Shown here: one piece after another, positions 1-10,534 of the stretch
Layout: each line of letters starts with the position of its first letter
Numbering within the stretch: the first letter of the stretch is position 1
Origin: Gari tellinella
Taxonomy: Eukaryota > Mollusca > Bivalvia > Cardiida > Psammobiidae
Direction: 5' to 3'
DNA length: 64,000 nucleotides
NCBI GenBank assembly: GCA_922989275.2
Contig: OV277863.1
Span: 26,006,001 to 26,070,000 of the forward strand
Translations under genes and position numbers: made by a program
The notes under the pieces: generated by a model
What the model was told of the DNA's origin: nothing
The model's input: the letters and a program-made list of their open reading frames with translations, nothing else
The model's database searches: none

Positions 1-60
1 GCGCTGTAAATGGTAGTTATGGTACCCCGCTAACAATTAGGGAAATAGTTTCATTGGTAT

Positions 61-167
61 TATAGTGAAACCCCTCTAAACCGGACATGTTTTGAGACAA
101 CATATATGTCCGGTTAAAAATAAACTGATCACTTAAAGAGGTTCCGGTTTAGAGGGGTTTCATTGTA
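61..167. mobile_element. MITE-C copy, TA-flanked
   Basis: Ends read GTGAAACCCCTCTAAACCGG and its inverse, flanked by TA. The interior holds an AACTGATCACTTAAAG segment like the left flank of the B/D core. Short, non-coding. Confidence 0.75.
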
Positions 168-370
168 TAGTAATTTACTATTTGCTATATATCTTTTGCT
201 AACAGTCTTCCTATCAAATCTCACATTTATATTTTCTTAGACCCCCTGTGTTGTTAATATAACAATATATGGCTCGACATCTGAAGACTGTGATATACGA
301 CAAGGCTAGAAATTGGGCAATCATGCCTTTAAATCACTGTAACCCAATGTAGTAAAACCTCTTCAGGCTT

Positions 371-549
371 CAGGGCTCCAGATAAAAGGGAGTTATTTCA
401 ACAAATCAAACATTTTCTCACTCATTTTAGCACCAAATCCTATGGTGTTACTACTCTTCGAGACGACTCTAATGAAAAGTGACACCATAGGGTTTAATTC
501 AAAAATAAAGATTTTAGTTTTTGAAAAACTCCCCTTATCTGGTGCTCTG
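371..549. mobile_element. Foldback element N
   Basis: Inverted repeat starting GGCTCCAGATAA and ending TTATCTGGTGCTC, with inner arms around CACCATAGGGTTTAA and AATCCTATGGTGTTA. Related copies lie at 35223-35375 and 63187-63352. Inserted in a B MITE. Confidence 0.65.
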
Positions 550-691
550 CTCTTTATTACGTCCACTAAAAAGAAGGCTAATTGATTGTACAAAAGTCAG
601 GTGACAGCTTTAAGCAACTTGTTAGTATACCAGAAAGCTCATAAAGGAGATTTCTATTTTACTGTTACCTTGCTTTAAGCTGTCACATGCC

Positions 692-925
692 TTAACTCTT
701 TCCTCCCTGAAACTTTAAATGGACAATTCCAGTTTCCATTTTAGTCTAGTCCATTTTAGACTTTTAAGGGTTGTTTTTGTCAATGTTAGGCATTATGACA
801 AACAGTGAAGACCCTGATCAGAGGGCTCCTTTCGGGTCTTCACTGTTTGCATAGGACATGTGTTCTATTCACATATACACTGTTTGAAAACCACGCCTAT
901 ATGCGGGACTAGGGTTCAAAGTTAA
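692..925. mobile_element. MITE-G copy, TTAA-flanked
   Basis: Starts TTAACTCTTTCCTCCCTG and ends GGGTTCAAAGTTAA. Contains the G form of the core hairpin (AAACAGTGAAGACCCTGATC with GAGGGCTCC). The TTAA duplication is piggyBac-like. Inserted in a B MITE. Confidence 0.75.
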
Positions 926-1019
926 GCACATAATAATTAACATAATTTAGTGGTGGTAATGGTGATATTTTACGTACCCCTAGTGACGAGTATACGACCC
1001 TCCACAAACAGTGTATAAC

Positions 1020-1385
1020 TACAGTGCTCCCTCCCTACCCTCCCAGCAACGACTCCCTCCTTTCAACGGCCCTTGCCGCAGTTCCCTAAACAGTACCATT
1101 ATGTCTTACGATTTTACTGCTACAATGTCGTCGTTTAAAATGGCCGTCTGCTGATTTTTCTCAAAATCACATATAAGTGGACATTTTGGTAGAATAAATA
1201 TAATGACGAGTGACAAACAGCTTGAATCCAGATCAGAGGCCGGGTTACGCGGCGTCTGATCTTGATTCAAGATGTTTACAAATGTAAGCCAAGTCTTAAT
1301 TTTCAATCCCTATAACGACACTCTCCGAACAACGCACACACTCTGTGTCTCCCATTGGGTGTCGTTGTAGAGAGAGAGTGCTGTA
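1020..1385 (-). mobile_element. MITE-A copy, complete
   Basis: TA-flanked ends CAGTGCTCCCTC and GAGAGTGCTG. Core hairpin (AGCTTGAATCCAGATCAGA...) at about 1218-1290. The CGTCTGC subterminal module is on one side and the CACACACTCTGTGTCTCCC module on the other. No coding capacity. Confidence 0.8.
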
Positions 1386-1677
1386 CAAGAGCAGTGTACA
1401 CTTTTATTATGTAGACCTAGATCAAAGTGGCATACAGGAGCTCTCCGACCTTGGTCTGCTTTTTTTTATTCTGTAGAATATTGCAAAAACAATTTTAATT
1501 AGATAAAAATGGTCTAGACTTAATCGAAAATTGCAATTTGTTGGCGTTTAGGGGTCAATTAGTTAAATGCCCACTTATAGTGATTTACCATAACTGTCCG
1601 TTTGAGCGGTTGTAATTTCTAACCTTTAGTAAATTCTTTCTTTCAAGTGTGATACTCAAACGACCACGGTCGGTCTT

Positions 1678-1830
1678 TCACCCCTTGACTGCCATGACGT
1701 CAGCAATTTTAAACAATTGTCGTCTGCTTTATTTCTCAAATTTAAATTTTAGACATTTCGACTTAAGAACTTTTTGAACTGAGTGCCATGCGTAACGCGG
1801 CGTCTGATCATTATCCAAACTGTATCCAAA
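1678..1830. mobile_element. MITE-E/M fragment
   Basis: Begins CTTGACTGCCATGACGTCAG, continues through the GTCGTCTGCTT and TCTCAAATTTAAAT module and ends in half of the core (GCGGCGTCTGATC). The left half of the core is missing. Confidence 0.55.
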
Positions 1831-1849
1831 TAATTATTGTACAGTGAGA

Positions 1850-2177
1850 CCCCTCTAAACCGGACTTTGGGGCAACATAAATGTCCGGTTAAGAGGGGTT
1901 TCCGGTTTAGAGGGGTTTTAACCCATAGCTTGTTTCTAGTATGGAAAATAAATTGATCACTTAAAGCAGGTTGAAAGTAAAGCAGAATGCGCCTATCTAT
2001 AGGTGCATTCTGCTTTACTTTCAACCTGCGTTAAGCTATCATCTTCTAGAATATAGAAAATATTTCATGGTGTAATGGGTTAAAGTAAAGAAGGGTTTGA
2101 AACGGAACCAACGTTTTTGTCCGGTTTAGAGAGAATTCCGGTATTAAGAGGTTCCGGTTTATAGGGGTTTCACTGTA
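1850..2177. mobile_element. MITE-C copy carrying a nested D
   Basis: TA-flanked ends GTGAGACCCCTCTAAACCGG and the inverse ending GGGGTTTCACTG. Internal CCGGTTTAGAGGGG repeats are present. A D element sits at 1918-2083. Confidence 0.7.
1918..2083. mobile_element. MITE-D copy, shortened
   Basis: Flanked by TTAA. Contains the D core hairpin (TTAAAGCAGGTTGAAAGT with inverse) and ends GGTGTAATGGGTTAA. The left end lacks the usual ATTACC. Nested in MITE-C. Confidence 0.65.
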
Positions 2178-2218
2178 CTCGGGGACAGATTTATGCAAGA
2201 CAAATTGAGTGCAGAGAG

Positions 2219-2460
2219 TATGGAGAGGAACGTTATTCTTTCCCGTTTAAACGTAAATGAAACGCAAACACAATGCATTATTATATAGTCAACTAGATCT
2301 AGACATTTTTTTTTAAATTTCTGTTTATTTTAATCTGAGTGGCAAACAGTTTGGACCCTGATCATCGGTGTCTGATCTGGCTCTTAACTGTTAGCAATAA
2401 GTATAATAGTTTTAGCCTTTAACGCGTTTATTGGGAAAGCAAAACGTCTTCTCCACTGTA
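2219..2460. mobile_element. MITE-H copy
   Basis: Inverted ends GGAGAGGAACGTTATTCTTT and AAAACGTCTTCTCCACTG. The centre is a degraded core hairpin (CAGTTTGGACCCTGATCA...). Right flank TA. Confidence 0.7.
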
Positions 2461-2471
2461 CATTTACAGCC

Positions 2472-2577
2472 CTGAGTCCAAGGTTATAAAGCGTTTAAGT
2501 TGAGCCTGAGTTTGTTCTCAAATGCTTGAGAACGACTTTAGACTCAACTCAAAAGCTTTATTAGCTTGAACCCTGAA
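2472..2577. mobile_element. Foldback element J, short form
   Basis: The arm AAGGTTATAAAGCGTTTAAG, with a TGAGCCTGAG motif, is answered by ACTCAACTCAAAAGCTTTAT. The loop near GTTCTCAAATGCTTGAGAAC is almost palindromic. The same element recurs at 10830, 30052, 52989, 54033, 54457 and 60129. Confidence 0.6.
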
Positions 2578-2989
2578 CAAAAGACTGAACACTATCAGTA
2601 TGTACCGACTGGTCGCCCAAGAGAGAGTATACTGTGCTAACAGTAAGATTTATTGGAAATAAATAAAGCGTCGTTGGGTTGGTCTTTGCACTAATAAAAG
2701 AGAGGGAGAGGGTTTCACATAAGGATTGTGCGCGGGAGTTAATGCATACGAGCTGGAGAAATTCTTGTTACCTGAGAGCACGATAGTAATATTCAAACTG
2801 TTCACAGGAATACATACTTATTACTAGGTAAGATCTTACAAATGCAAAAATATATTATTAATATTGACACACCTTTGAAGTGTACAACCCCCGGTGTATG
2901 AAATATAGCGCTATATGAATTTGGTTTAATATATATCTGAACATCTGGTTTTGGGAGATCTTTTTAATTAATTTTTATTTTTTTCAAAC
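2578..2989. other. AT-rich stretch without recognised feature
   Basis: No long open frame, palindrome or family match was seen. It holds a short purine run (GAGAGGGAGAGGG) and alternating AT sequence only. Confidence 0.5.
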
Positions 2990-3197
2990 CCGGTCACTGG
3001 CATGACGTCATAAATTTTAAATAGCTGTCGTCTGCTTTTATTTTTCTCAAATTTAAATTGTAGGTATTTAAACTTAAGAAATGTTGAAATGGCAAATGAG
3101 TGTCAGATAGTTTTGGAGCCTGATCAGACGCCGTGCCAGGATCCAATCTGTTTGAAAATAGCCATTGTACTCGAAGTTATGCAGTAAATAGGGTTAA
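2990..3197. mobile_element. MITE-M copy, degraded left end
   Basis: CACTGGCATGACGTCATAAA and the GTCGTCTGCTTTTATTT module lead to a degraded core (GGAGCCTGATCAGACGCCG). Ends GCAGTAAATAGGGTTAA, so a TTAA site remains on the right. Confidence 0.6.
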
Positions 3198-3404
3198 AGT
3201 TTTTTTTATTATATACCTGATGATATAATAAATCGATGGTATATAGAGATTTCTCAGTTAGATAAATTTCATATCGTCACAGTTGATATCATCACTAGTG
3301 ATGCTTTCACTTTTTGTGACGTCACGTCTTAATATTTATTTTTTACGTCGCGGGTAAATAGTTAGTTTGGTGTGTTTTTTTTAGAAAAACGTCATTAAAA
3401 TCTA

Positions 3405-3541
3405 TATAATAAATAGAATAATCAATTCCTTTGAATAGATATGAAAAATATATCCTGCGGACTCGTTTTTTAACCAGATAACAATCCATTCTCGTGATAT
3501 ATTTTTCAAATCAATCCAAAGAAATTGATTATTCTCTATAT
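3405..3541. repeat. Inverted repeat around AATAATCAATT
   Basis: AGAATAATCAATTCCTTTG near 3416 is answered by its near-complement AAAGAAATTGATTATTCT near 3525. An inner pair, ATATGAAAAATATATC and GATATATTTTTCAAA, continues the stem. Family unknown. Confidence 0.55.
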
Positions 3542-3659
3542 CATCTGCATTAACCGTTTTGAACAGCGCCATAGTATCGACTAATTTGTTATTGTTGTCG
3601 CTGTATTATTGTTACAAATCTAGATTTAAGTCAAAATGACAGAAAACATTCCAAATTGA

Positions 3660-3735
3660 TTTCCAAACAAGTTAAATCCTGATCGAACTCGGCGAAACGC
3701 GGCGACTGATGTGGATTAAAACTCTTTACAAATTT
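3660..3735. repeat. Degraded core hairpin
   Basis: AAATCCTGATCGAACTCGGC and CGGCGACTGATGTGGATT form a decayed copy of the shared core. No family ends are visible. Confidence 0.45.
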
Positions 3736-3778
3736 GATAAAAGTCGCCTTAAGAATGGTTAAACTATCGCTTTGGTAC

Positions 3779-4109
3779 TACAGTGCTCTCTCCCTACAAC
3801 GGCCCCAACAACGACCCTTACCGCTGTCCCCTAAACAGGACAATTATGTTCAACCTATTCGTCTGCTGTTTTTCTCAATGTTACACAATGCAAATTTTGA
3901 CAGAACAAATATATAGAGTGACAAACGAGTGACAAACAACTTGAATCCAGATCAGACACCGCGTAACGCGGCGTCTGATCTGAATTCAAGGTGTTTGTAA
4001 ATGTAAAGTAAGCCAAGTCTTAATTTTCCCTCTCTATAACGACTCCCTCCGAACAACACACACAATAAGTGTCTCCTATTAGGTGTCGTTGTAGAGAGGG
4101 AGCACTGTA
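3779..4109 (-). mobile_element. MITE-A copy, near-complete
   Basis: TA-flanked ends CAGTGCTCTCTCCCTACAAC and GTAGAGAGGGAGCACTG. Core hairpin with GCCTGAT-type stem at about 3939-3992. One GTGACAAACGA segment is duplicated just before the core. Confidence 0.8.
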
Positions 4110-4146
4110 ATAATAATAATGATTATAATAATAATACTAATAATAA
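4108..4146. repeat. (TAA)n microsatellite
   Basis: An imperfect TAATAA run starts exactly at the TA target site of the preceding A MITE, so it may have grown from that junction. Confidence 0.7.
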
Positions 4147-4216
4147 CAAAGACTTTTTTTAACGAGAAAGCTCATTTGATAAAGATCAATGCTCCACGGG
4201 GCCCTCAACATACAAG

Positions 4217-4426
4217 TACAGTAAAACCTCGCTATTACGACCACTTAAACGAATGCTAAGTGATTGTATAATAGAGAGGTGACAGCTTAAAGCAAGGTGA
4301 CAGTGAAACAGAAAGCTCCTAGAGGAGCTTTCTGTTTCACTGTCATCTTGCTTTAAGCGGTCACCTACTGTAAACACCCTAATAATTCACATAATTTAGT
4401 GGTCGTAATAGAGAGGTTTTACTGTA
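4217..4426. mobile_element. MITE-B copy, complete
   Basis: TA-flanked; ends CAGTAAAACCTCGCTATTAC and GTAATAGAGAGGTTTTACTG. Central B core hairpin (CTTAAAGCAAGGTGACAGTG, then AGAAAGCTCC and inverse). Reference copy for the family in this window. Confidence 0.85.
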
Positions 4427-4507
4427 CATAAAACAAAAGGCATTTCATTCAAAACATATTATTAACAACAATATAACAATATTAACCAGACTTTTCATTA
4501 TACCAGG

Positions 4508-4735
4508 CCATGGAGAATACCGGTACGTTATTCTTTCCCAATAAACGGGTTTAAGCCAAAACTATTATTTCCATTGCAAACAGTTTGAAGCCAGATCAGA
4601 CGCCAAATAACCCGGTGTCTGATTAGACTCCAAATTGTGTCCCACTTAGATTAAAATAAACAGTCAGAATTGTCAACGATTTGTCATTTTCTTTATTTTA
4701 TTGCAATGCTTTTTGTTATAGAAAGGAAAGAATAC
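4508..4735. mobile_element. MITE-H copy, worn ends
   Basis: TTATTCTTTCCCAATAAACG on the left and GAAAGGAAAGAATA on the right. The core (AGTTTGAAGCCAGATCAGAC) is partly decayed. Confidence 0.6.
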
Positions 4736-4971
4736 AAATCAGTGGCCTAGTTATTCGTCATTTGTCAAGTCAGCTTGCTGTTTTGCACTGTTTTCTGAAA
4801 TATTAGAATGAACGCCATTCTCACTAAAGAACCCTCAGTGCAAATGTACTTGCACTTTTGATCCTGATCAGGTCGGGATCCAATCTTTTTTGCAAATTTT
4901 AGTAAAATTGCACTCAGCAAGCGAATTGAATGGAAAAGGAAATTTGAATGACTAGCCATTGAAACGACATT

Positions 4972-5326
4972 GTTCCTTGTCTACAACAACACCCCATGAG
5001 AAACAAATATTGTGTGTTGTTTGGAGAGAGTTCTTGTTCGGAGAGAAATAGGCTTACATTTGCAAACAACTTGAATCCGGATCAGACGCCTCCCGATAAC
5101 GACGTCTGATCTGGATTCAAGCTGTTTGTCACTCGCCCTTTTGTTTATTTTCTGTTAAAATGTCCATTGTGTGACTTTGAGAAAAACAGCAGACGGCAAT
5201 TTAAAGCACACGATATTGCAGCCGTGAAAAGATTGGTCATCATTTTCTTGTTTTGGTAACTGGCAAGCGTTGCTGTAAGGAGTGAATCGTTGTTCAGATA
5301 GCCGCTGTAGGGAGGGATCACTATAG
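4972..5326 (+). mobile_element. MITE-A copy, worn ends
   Basis: TCTACAACAACACCCCATGA starts the copy. The core lies around 5068-5130. It ends GGAGGGATCACTATA. Directly followed by a 70-bp loose core hairpin (5327-5400). Confidence 0.7.
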
Positions 5327-5570
5327 TGTAAAACTGTTTGTGTCCTGATCGGTCTCAGAGTTACAAGCTGTCTGATCTGGATCAACACTGTTTTCATTGT
5401 CAGTGCAGCCCCAGAGGCCTTCCTACATTGCCTTGGTTCTTGGGCTTAATTATCATAGGTATATCATATGTATATTTGACTGAGATCATCTCCTCTTTAA
5501 GAACTAAAAGGAAGGTCAGGTTGGTGGTTTTGATCCCATGCACTGCTTTGCAACGAATGAGGCTAGCCGA

Positions 5571-5635
5571 GATCAAAGGTCATGGTCAAGGTCATTGTCA
5601 AGGTCAGGGTCATGGTCATGGTCATGGTCATGGTC
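5571..5635 (+). repeat. GGTCAAGGTCAT minisatellite
   Basis: Runs of GGTCAT and AAGGTCA. The open frames here read Gly-His-Gly-His or Met-Val repeats and are by-products of the repeat. The AGGTCA unit also occurs in the surrounding P repeat. Confidence 0.7.
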
Positions 5636-5686
5636 GATTTAACGGAAACCTTTAAACCGTACGATACACTGCGCTATGCCAACATG

Positions 5687-6038
5687 TACAGTGCTCCCTC
5701 TCTACAACGACACCCAATGGGAGACACAGAGTGTGTACGTTGTTCGGAGGGGGTCGTTAAAGGGAGGAAATTTGTTTTCATTTGCAAACAGCTTAAATCC
5801 AGATCAGACGCCGTGTAACGCGGCGTCTGATCTGAATTCAAGCTGTTTGTCACTCGTCATTTTGTTTATTTTCTGTTAAAATGTCCATTGAGAAAAACAG
5901 CAGACGACACTTTTAAGAAGACAATATTGATGCCGGTAAAAGTTTGGACAAAATTGTCTTGTCAGTGGAACAGCGGCAAGTGTTGTTGTAAGGAAGGAAT
6001 CGTTGTTCAGAGGGCCGTTGTAGGGAGTGAGCTCTGTA
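5687..6038 (+). mobile_element. MITE-A copy, complete
   Basis: TA-flanked ends CAGTGCTCCCTCTCTACAAC and GTTGTAGGGAGTGAGCTCTG. Perfect central core hairpin at about 5785-5850. Inserted in the P repeat. Confidence 0.85.
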
Positions 6039-6195
6039 CTCACAAACTAAAGCTGGTGTCCGCTGCTGATGTGGCATGAGGTCGAAGGTCAATGCAAAGG
6101 CCACATTGACCTTAAAATGATACGAGAGATGATACGCCATTCCAAGATGTACTCACACACTAAATTGTATCCCTTGTTGATATGGTATCTATAAA

Positions 6196-6253
6196 GTAAA
6201 AGCTTTTCCGTATCATATGTCCTATAGGACATATGATACGGAAAAACTTTTAC
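6196..6253. repeat. 58-bp near-perfect palindrome
   Basis: GTAAAAGCTTTTCCGTATCA meets its complement across a CCTATAGG centre. Lies inside the P repeat. Confidence 0.75.
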
Positions 6254-6664
6254 TAACATTTAATTCAAGGTCAAGGTCACTGTGACCATAAAATGGTACG
6301 CGACACTGCGCCTCCCCAATATGTATTCACACACGTATTTTGTGTTCCCTTGCTGATGTGGTATAGGAAATATGCGCATTTTAAGAATTTTCAGTTTTTC
6401 TATGATTGCTGTCAATGTCAAAGTCACAGTTACCTGCAAATGTTACAAGGCAACGCACATTCCCAATATGTACTCACACAACATATTTAGTATCAGACGC
6501 TGAAAGATCTCTTTGGGCTTGGTTTAAAACACCTTTTTGTTTTAAATTCTTACAACACTAAGTAACTCTTAAGGAATATTAGGTTGCATTATGTATCTTT
6601 TTAATAACCAAAATATGAACCAGTCTACTTGATATTCTGGGTAGTTTCAAAAATACTGGTCTAA

Positions 6665-6745
6665 ATTAGAAAACAGTACAGGCACTGATCAGAGGGCTCC
6701 TATATGATCCCTCTGGTCTGGGCCTAAACTGTTTTCATATGTAAT
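6665..6745. repeat. Degraded G-type core hairpin
   Basis: AAACAGTACAGGCACTGATC, then GAGGGCTCC, answered by GGTCTGGGCCTAAACTGTTT. The family ends are gone. Confidence 0.5.
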
Positions 6746-6879
6746 AATTATATTTTAAACAGGTACATGTTGTTGAAATAGTTAAACCAATTGGTACTGT
6801 GAATATCAAGACTTATGTTGATCTATAATATTGCTCATTTCTTTGCTTGGATACCATTAAAACTCGTACAGTACATTTC

Positions 6880-6985
6880 TCTCTATGAGTAATCACTGGG
6901 GGCCAACGAGGTATCACGAAGACCCGTTTCGCACAGAAGTCCCGTATATGTTTCGCACCTACAATCCATGTAAACACACCCATTT
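6880..6985 (-). repeat. Q repeat copy
   Basis: The reverse complement reads GTGCGAAACATATACGGGAC, then TTCTGTGCGAAAC, matching 10545-10615 on the + strand. A diverged relative occurs near 30337. Frames through these copies are not conserved. Confidence 0.55.
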
Positions 6986-7070
6986 GTGTATTCTTTTTAT
7001 ACGCTGACATTCGCATTAACCACTTGTGTCCATAGACACACATATCAATTGAATTATTTCTTTGCAAATT

Positions 7071-7504
7071 ACAGTATAGGTTCGTTAATAAACTGTTTAC
7101 ATACCATTTCTTGTATTATTTATGGAAAATAAGTATGTATATCAAGCACAGACGTCAATTTGTCACTCTTAAATGAATATTACCGGGCGATTATTGAAGA
7201 AAAAAACATTGGAATGATCCACTATATTTACAAATATTCGGGAACCCCATCTCAGACATGATGTATGTTTATTAATAGATTCAGTTTTCCATATTTTTTC
7301 AACTTATTTTTCACAATAATGTATACAACTTTGAATCAATCACAGTACCCTGAAGGGTTTATGCCTGTGTATGTGCCCTCCTGAAGTCGCATTTACGTGT
7401 ATACGTTACCAACAGAAGGTGTATGTGTTACCTCCTGAAGTCAATTAATTGATTTCTGTTACAGTGACAAAAAATGGATTGGAAAAATGTATCGTTTATG
7501 CCTA
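7071..7504. other. No recognised feature
   Basis: AT-rich single-copy-looking sequence. A short direct echo (CCTCCTGAAGTC) appears at about 7377 and 7431. Confidence 0.45.
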
Positions 7505-8170
7505 GCTCACATTTGCTGCGGCGGCCGTATACGGCAGTCGCACGGATTATTATTCCTACGGCGAATAGCAATTTCCCGGCCGCCGTAGATTTCCTACGAC
7601 CGCCGAATGTTGTGCTCACATTTACTGCGGCCGCCGCAAGGCGAGATTTGATGTTTTGGGGTTAAAAAACTTGCGGCAGTGCGGTCTCCGTTCGGCAGCC
7701 GTATGGAGACTCTGCGGCGGCCGCTATTTGTAATAAAACCCACGGCGACCGCCAGATGGCCGTACGGCGGCCGTTGATACTACTTTTGCTTCGTGTACAC
7801 ATATTGGCTTGATATCAGTGCTCATAACTAATATCAGTCCAACTACACCGAGAACTCAAAGGCCATATATGGACAGCATTATGTCTCATAAGAACATCCA
7901 AACCCACTTTTATATCAATAGACACATATGAACAAAAGTGCAAATGCCCAATATTAAAATTAACCATTGAGTCCCGGCGGCCGCACGGTGGCCGTACGGC
8001 AGCTGCAGAACCGCTCTACGGCATGTCGTTTTCTACGGCCATCGTAGAAATGTACTTTTTGTATAACTCCACGTTATAATACTGCGGCGACCTCTACGGC
8101 CTGTAAAACTTTGGGATTTGCCGTGCGGCCGCAACACTGCCGCCGTAGGATTTCTTCGGCCAGCGCAAGA
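7505..8170. repeat. CpG-rich patch with recurring CGGCCG/GGCCGTACGGC motifs
   Basis: Short GC-rich bursts such as GCGGCGGCCG, TGGCCGTACGGC, GCGGCCGC and CGACCGCCG recur at irregular spacing in AT-rich DNA, with a smaller cluster near 9005-9030. There is no single period and no long frame. Most motifs are self-complementary. Confidence 0.55.
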
Positions 8171-8812
8171 ATCTTCCTATTTCACGTTTAGTTTAAACAT
8201 ATTTATTGCATAATATATATACATGCAGGGGATTAGGCTACAAGTCTTCACAACTTTATATTTACATTCACCCTGTAAAGTCTTTATGTAATCCTATTAA
8301 AAATGTGCGGTACATCTGCCGATGAACCATCACTTCGGAACTGGTTAAAACCAGTTCGGATTTCGCCCGTGCTATTCGTGGACTTCTTCAAATAGACTAC
8401 ATCGGGCACTTAACACTAAGCTCCCATTGGTCGACGGTCATATGACACTAGCGGAGTGATACAGACCCATAGGTCGTTGCCATCGCGTTGCTATGTAAGT
8501 AAATGGCTTAAGAAAACAACCGCGACCTGTATTTTTAGAATGTGCTTTGGCAATAGATATTCAAGTTGCACTGTTATTTGTTTGCCTTGTAAGTCTTTTC
8601 CATTCACAGAGAGAAAGTTTACTGGAAAAAATCCTGAATTTTTAATACAGTTAGAGTACATGTAGTTGGGACTACTTTCTCACCATATTTAGAAACTGGA
8701 ATGGCTATTACATCGACATTACATCTATCAAACCTCTTTGACCGGTATATGATAAATTCTTATACAGAAAAACAAATCTGGCCAATAAACACATTAAATT
8801 GACAAGACAGAA
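8171..8812. other. No recognised feature
   Basis: Contains a small hairpin (GAACTGGTTAAAACCAGTTC at about 8338). No exon with convincing splice sites was found. Confidence 0.4.
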
Positions 8813-8821
8813 AATATAAAT

Positions 8822-8978
8822 ATAAGGAATAAACAACATCTCTTTGCCGCTCATGACGGTATGACTACATTAGCTTGGGGGGGGGGTAAATTTAACGAAA
8901 ATTTACCGTATTTACCCCCTGCGAAGCTAATGTAGTCATACCGTCATGAACGTCAAAAATATGTTGTTTATTCCTATA
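8822..8978. repeat. Long hairpin with a G-run in the loop
   Basis: GGAATAAACAACAT and TCATGACGGTATGACTACAT are answered by ATGTAGTCATACCGTCATGA and ATGTTGTTTATTCC. The loop holds a 10-base G run facing a CCCCC run. Confidence 0.75.
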
Positions 8979-9054
8979 ATATAATGCCCGCTGCCCGATT
9001 TAACCTTTCTGCGACCGCCGTACGCCCGACGTAGAGCAAGTTTGGGTGCACTTT

Positions 9055-9585
9055 TAGCGATGAGGCCGTGACCATACCAAGTGGTTTGTGACGTTAATTT
9101 TGGTACAACTGACAGCTAAATTATCACCAAAAAGCCTCGATTCGGAATTTTAATCAAAAGTTTTTTTTTGTTTTTATTTATGAGTCGATTTCAAGGAAAC
9201 ATAGCCTATGCTAAGGGTATTAATAAGTTATTTTAGAATGATGTCAACGTATCTGTCACTAGATGTATACTTTTTGTCTGAAAACGAGGCAAATATCCAG
9301 AAATGTTAACACAATGATACCACGACAATTTAATACTAAATATTGCCAACTAATTTGCCCCATTTTCAGGCAAAATGTATTACCTGGGTGACAAATCCAT
9401 TGATATCACTGTAAAGAATCCAGTTCCCAGTATCATAGGCTATGTTTCGTTGAAATCGGCTAAAACAAATTTCTTACATTTGATTGAAGTTCCGAATGGA
9501 GGCCTTTTTGTTGACAATTTGACTGCCAGTGGTATTCACATAATACGTCACAGACCATGTGGTATGGTCACACTTGGTACTATCC
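9055..9585. mobile_element. Foldback element, about 530 bp
   Basis: GTGACCATACCAAGTGGTTT at the left is answered by CATGTGGTATGGTCACAC at the right. Inner pairs include AAAAAGCCTCGATTCGGAAT against TTCCGAATGGAGGCCTTTTT, and ATAGCCTATG against CATAGGCTAT. An 83-codon frame at 9375-9626 lies in the right arm and is not taken as a gene. Confidence 0.6.
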
Positions 9586-9633
9586 ATTTATTTTATCTTC
9601 GCTTTTTGATAAAACGTGTAATATAAAAGACAT

Positions 9634-9780
9634 TCACCCATTACCCTAAAGCCTGTTTCTAGTTTTGAAGACGGATAGTCACTTATTAAAGCAAATTGAA
9701 AGTAAAGCAGAATTAGCATTAAGGTACTTTTACTCTGTTTGCTTTAAGCTACCATCTGCTGGTATATAGGTAATTATTAG
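9634..9780. mobile_element. MITE-D fragment
   Basis: CCCATTACCCTAAAGCCTGT start, D core (AAGCAAATTGAAAGTAAAGC with inverse), then CTACCATCTGCTGG. The right terminus is missing. Confidence 0.6.
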
Positions 9781-9980
9781 ATTATTGTTTCATAAATAGA
9801 ATATATATAGGACAAAACCTGTGCAGCTTCTCATACACTTTTCTTAACACTTTCCCAGAGTAATTGCTTATATATGAAGGTGTTCGTGTAGTTTGGAATA
9901 TTGGCTGTTTCTGTTTTACAAATGTATAGCCCTTTGAATATTTTCCTATAAAGAACATGCTGCAAACTTTCACAGATTAA

Positions 9981-10172
9981 TTAATTACATAGACGAAAGG
10001 TGTTCATGAGGTTTTCAATTCGGGATGCAACATTTTTAAAGAAGTTATGTCGCTTTGAATTTGTTTCCAGTTGCTCGGACAAATCAACCACTCTGTCAGC
10101 TTCATCTGCTTCCGCAACAGTTGATTGATCGAATTCATTTCCTAGTCCTGCACTTTTAACTGCTTCAGAAAC
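9981..10172 (-). CDS. Candidate terminal coding exon, unknown protein
   Basis: An open frame of 63 codons plus TAA with no starting ATG, bounded upstream by an in-frame stop. The composition is protein-like: an acidic N-terminal part with a VAEADEADRVVDLSEQLE stretch, then a more basic, helix-forming segment (SKRHNFFKNVASRIENLMNT) just before the stop. No repeat family matches this interval. Possible acceptors are weak: TCATGTAAG or TTTCTGAAG on the - strand; the GTAAGT there would instead be a donor. No upstream exons were located. It could be the 3' exon of an unrecognised gene, a decayed gene fragment, or chance. Confidence 0.35.
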   Translation of the reverse strand, partial: VSEAVKSAGLGNEFDQSTVAEADEADRVVDLSEQLETNSKRHNFFKNVASRIENLMNTFRLCN

Positions 10173-10534
10173 TTACATGAAATGGACCACTTTTTTGTGT
10201 GTTAATCTTTAAAAAATTCTAACTGGACTGTCACTATCAACAGATTTGGTGGAGATCATTTATTTTCTAGATAAACGGTAGGCAACATGATACGTGGCGG
10301 TTTGTATCCCATAAATTCAATTATGACTTCAGTTGGTAACATATACATATAAAATGGACTTCGTTTAGTAACATATACATACTCTGTGCGGCACCTATAC
10401 ACGGTTAATTTGTTAAACTCGATTTAAAATCCATTTATTGCATTACTACAGATTCTTTATAACCCAAATAATATTCCATTGATACAATCAATCTAAAAAG
10501 GTAATGTTATTTTATCATGTTTATAGCATTGTTT

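Larger units (their letters stand above)
351..975. mobile_element. MITE-B copy split by two nested elements
   Basis: The B left end (TAGTAAAACCTCTT), middle (TTTATTACGTCCACT, then AGGTGACAGCTTTAAGCA) and right end (TTTAGTGGTGGTAAT) are separated by an N foldback at 371-549 and a G MITE at 692-925. Removing both rebuilds a B element, so B is the oldest of the three. Confidence 0.7.
5640..6500 (+). repeat. P repeat (AGGTCA-rich), interrupted by an A MITE
   Basis: Diverged modules share AAGGTCAAGGTCACTGTGAC, GATACACTGCGC, ATGTACTCACACAC and GCTGATGTGG motifs. An A MITE (5687-6038) is inserted. Looks like decayed interspersed repeat; family not identified. Confidence 0.5.

Noticed and set aside
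5338..5655. 105-codon frame ending in Gly-His repeats
   Set aside because: It crosses a core fragment and a GGTCAT minisatellite; there is no consistent coding signal.
9375..9626. 83-codon frame preceded by an acceptor-like TTTTCAG
   Set aside because: It lies in the right arm of a foldback whose left arm (9062-9215) has no matching frame.
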